Position numbers and translations under genes: made by a program
Assembly: GCA_022842595.1 (NCBI GenBank)
Contig: JALHPF010000004.1
Location: 1-64,000, forward strand
DNA from: Rubrivivax sp.
Lineage (GTDB): Bacteria; Pseudomonadota; Gammaproteobacteria; Burkholderiales; Burkholderiaceae_C
Length of the DNA stretch: 64,000 nt
Direction of reading: 5' to 3'
In this document: piece after piece, positions 63,115 to 64,000 of the stretch
How the letters are laid out: the number at the start of each line of letters is the position of its first letter
Position numbering within the stretch: the stretch's first letter is position 1
Notes under the pieces: generated by a model
The model's input: only the letters and a program-made list of their open reading frames with translations
Told to the model about the DNA's origin: nothing
The model's database searches: none

Positions 63115-64000
63115 CCACCGCGGCCAGCGCCCGCCCGGCCCAGGCCGCGCCGCGCACGCCTGAATCGTCGCCGTGCAGCGCAGTGGCCAGACGGGTGCGC
63201 ACCGGCCCCGGGCTGCCTGCGGAAAACACCCACGCACCCCAGAGCATCGGCACCTTTTGCAGCAGATGCGGCAGCCGCGACAGCCCGCCACCGAGCACGA
63301 TGACGTCAGGGTCGAGCAGGTTGATCACGGCCGCCAGTGCCCGCGCCAGGCGTTGCGCATGGCGGTCGAGCGTGGCCTGGGCGGCGGCGTCGCCGGCTGC
63401 GGCCGCAGCCACCACCGCTTCGGCCGAGAGCGCCCGCGCGGTGCTGCGCCGGTGGTCGGCGGCCAGGCCGGTGCCCGAGACATAGGTCTCGATGCAGCCC
63501 GCGTGGCCGCAGTAGCAGGGCGGCAGTGGCTGGTCGGCGGCTTCCTGCCAGGGCAGCGGGTTGTGGCCCCATTCGCCGGCCAGGCCGTTCGGCCCGGTGA
63601 GCACGCGGCCCTGCACGGCAATGCCGGCACCGGCCCCCGTGCCCAGGATGGCGGCGAACACGACATCGGCACCGGCCCCGGCGCCGTCGGTGGCTTCCGA
63701 CCAGGCCAAGCAGTTGGCGTCGTTGGCCAGCGCCAGCGGTTGGCCCAGCAGGCGCTGCAGGTCGGCGCGCAGCGGCTGGCCGTTCAGGCAGGTGGAATTG
63801 CAGTTCTTCATCAGCCCGGCAGCGGTTTCGCTGCCCGGGCTGCCGACGCCGATGCTGGGCGCGGGCAGGCCCAGCGCCCGTGCCGCGGCCCGGCCCTGGT
63901 CGACCAGCGTGGCGACCGTGTGCAATGTGGCGATGTAGTCGCCGGCCGGTGTGGGCAGGCGAGCTTGCCAAAGCCGGGTGCCGTCGGCCGCCAGCAGCAC
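63092..64000 (-). CDS. ROK family sugar kinase (5' end outside the window)
   Basis: GVGSPGSETAAGLMKNCNSTCLNGQPLRADLQRLLGQPLALANDANCLAWSEA, LGTGAGAGIAVQGRVLTGPNGLAGEWGHNPL, Zn motif CYCGHAGCIETYVSG. Confidence 0.93.
   Translation of the reverse strand: MLLAADGTRLWQARLPTPAGDYIATLHTVATLVDQGRAAARALGLPAPSIGVGSPGSETAAGLMKNCNSTCLNGQPLRADLQRLLGQPLALANDANCLAWSEATDGAGAGADVVFAAILGTGAGAGIAVQGRVLTGPNGLAGEWGHNPLPWQEAADQPLPPCYCGHAGCIETYVSGTGLAADHRRSTARALSAEAVVAAAAAGDAAAQATLDRHAQRLARALAAVINLLDPDVIVLGGGLSRLPHLLQKVPMLWGAWVFSAGSPGPVRTRLATALHGDDSGVRGAAWAGRALAAVARPPRAP

Overview
High-GC bacterial chromosomal window. Gene content and order (tol-pal, rib, hut, type IV minor pilins, PEP-CTERM proteins) suggest a Burkholderiales-type betaproteobacterium; this is inferred from gene content, not searched. 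Most of the window is ordinary chromosome: tolA(partial)-tolR-tolQ-ybgC, a TssQ-like lipoprotein with a Ser/Thr kinase, aminotransferase-nusB-ribH-ribBA-ribD, a minor pilin cluster, nrdR-glyA, ubiD, a cobalt-type nitrile hydratase operon, an ABC exporter, a YgiQ radical SAM protein, glnS, a LytS/LytR-like pair, TRAP transporter genes, a hut cluster and a ROK kinase (partial). Two regions stand out. (1) In the convergent intergenic region at about 48.67-48.98 kb there are two large hairpin elements in opposite orientation. Their stems differ in sequence but keep pairing, while two internal-loop strands are almost identical (18/19 and 14/15 nt). This is stem covariation around conserved unpaired motifs, and I do not recognise the family. 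(2) A photoactive-yellow-protein-like gene sits directly upstream of a PAS-PAS-GGDEF gene and a PAS-GGDEF-EAL-PAS-GGDEF gene, which suggests a light-to-c-di-GMP module. Secondary observations are a GNRA-capped candidate structured RNA downstream of ubiD, palindromic GC-rich repeats inside the tol and hut operons, a PEP-CTERM gene where ribE would be expected, five GGDEF proteins in 64 kb, and a HutC-type operator. No tRNA, rRNA, CRISPR array, transposase or integrase was recognised. No searches or folding programs were run; all family calls come from reading the translations.
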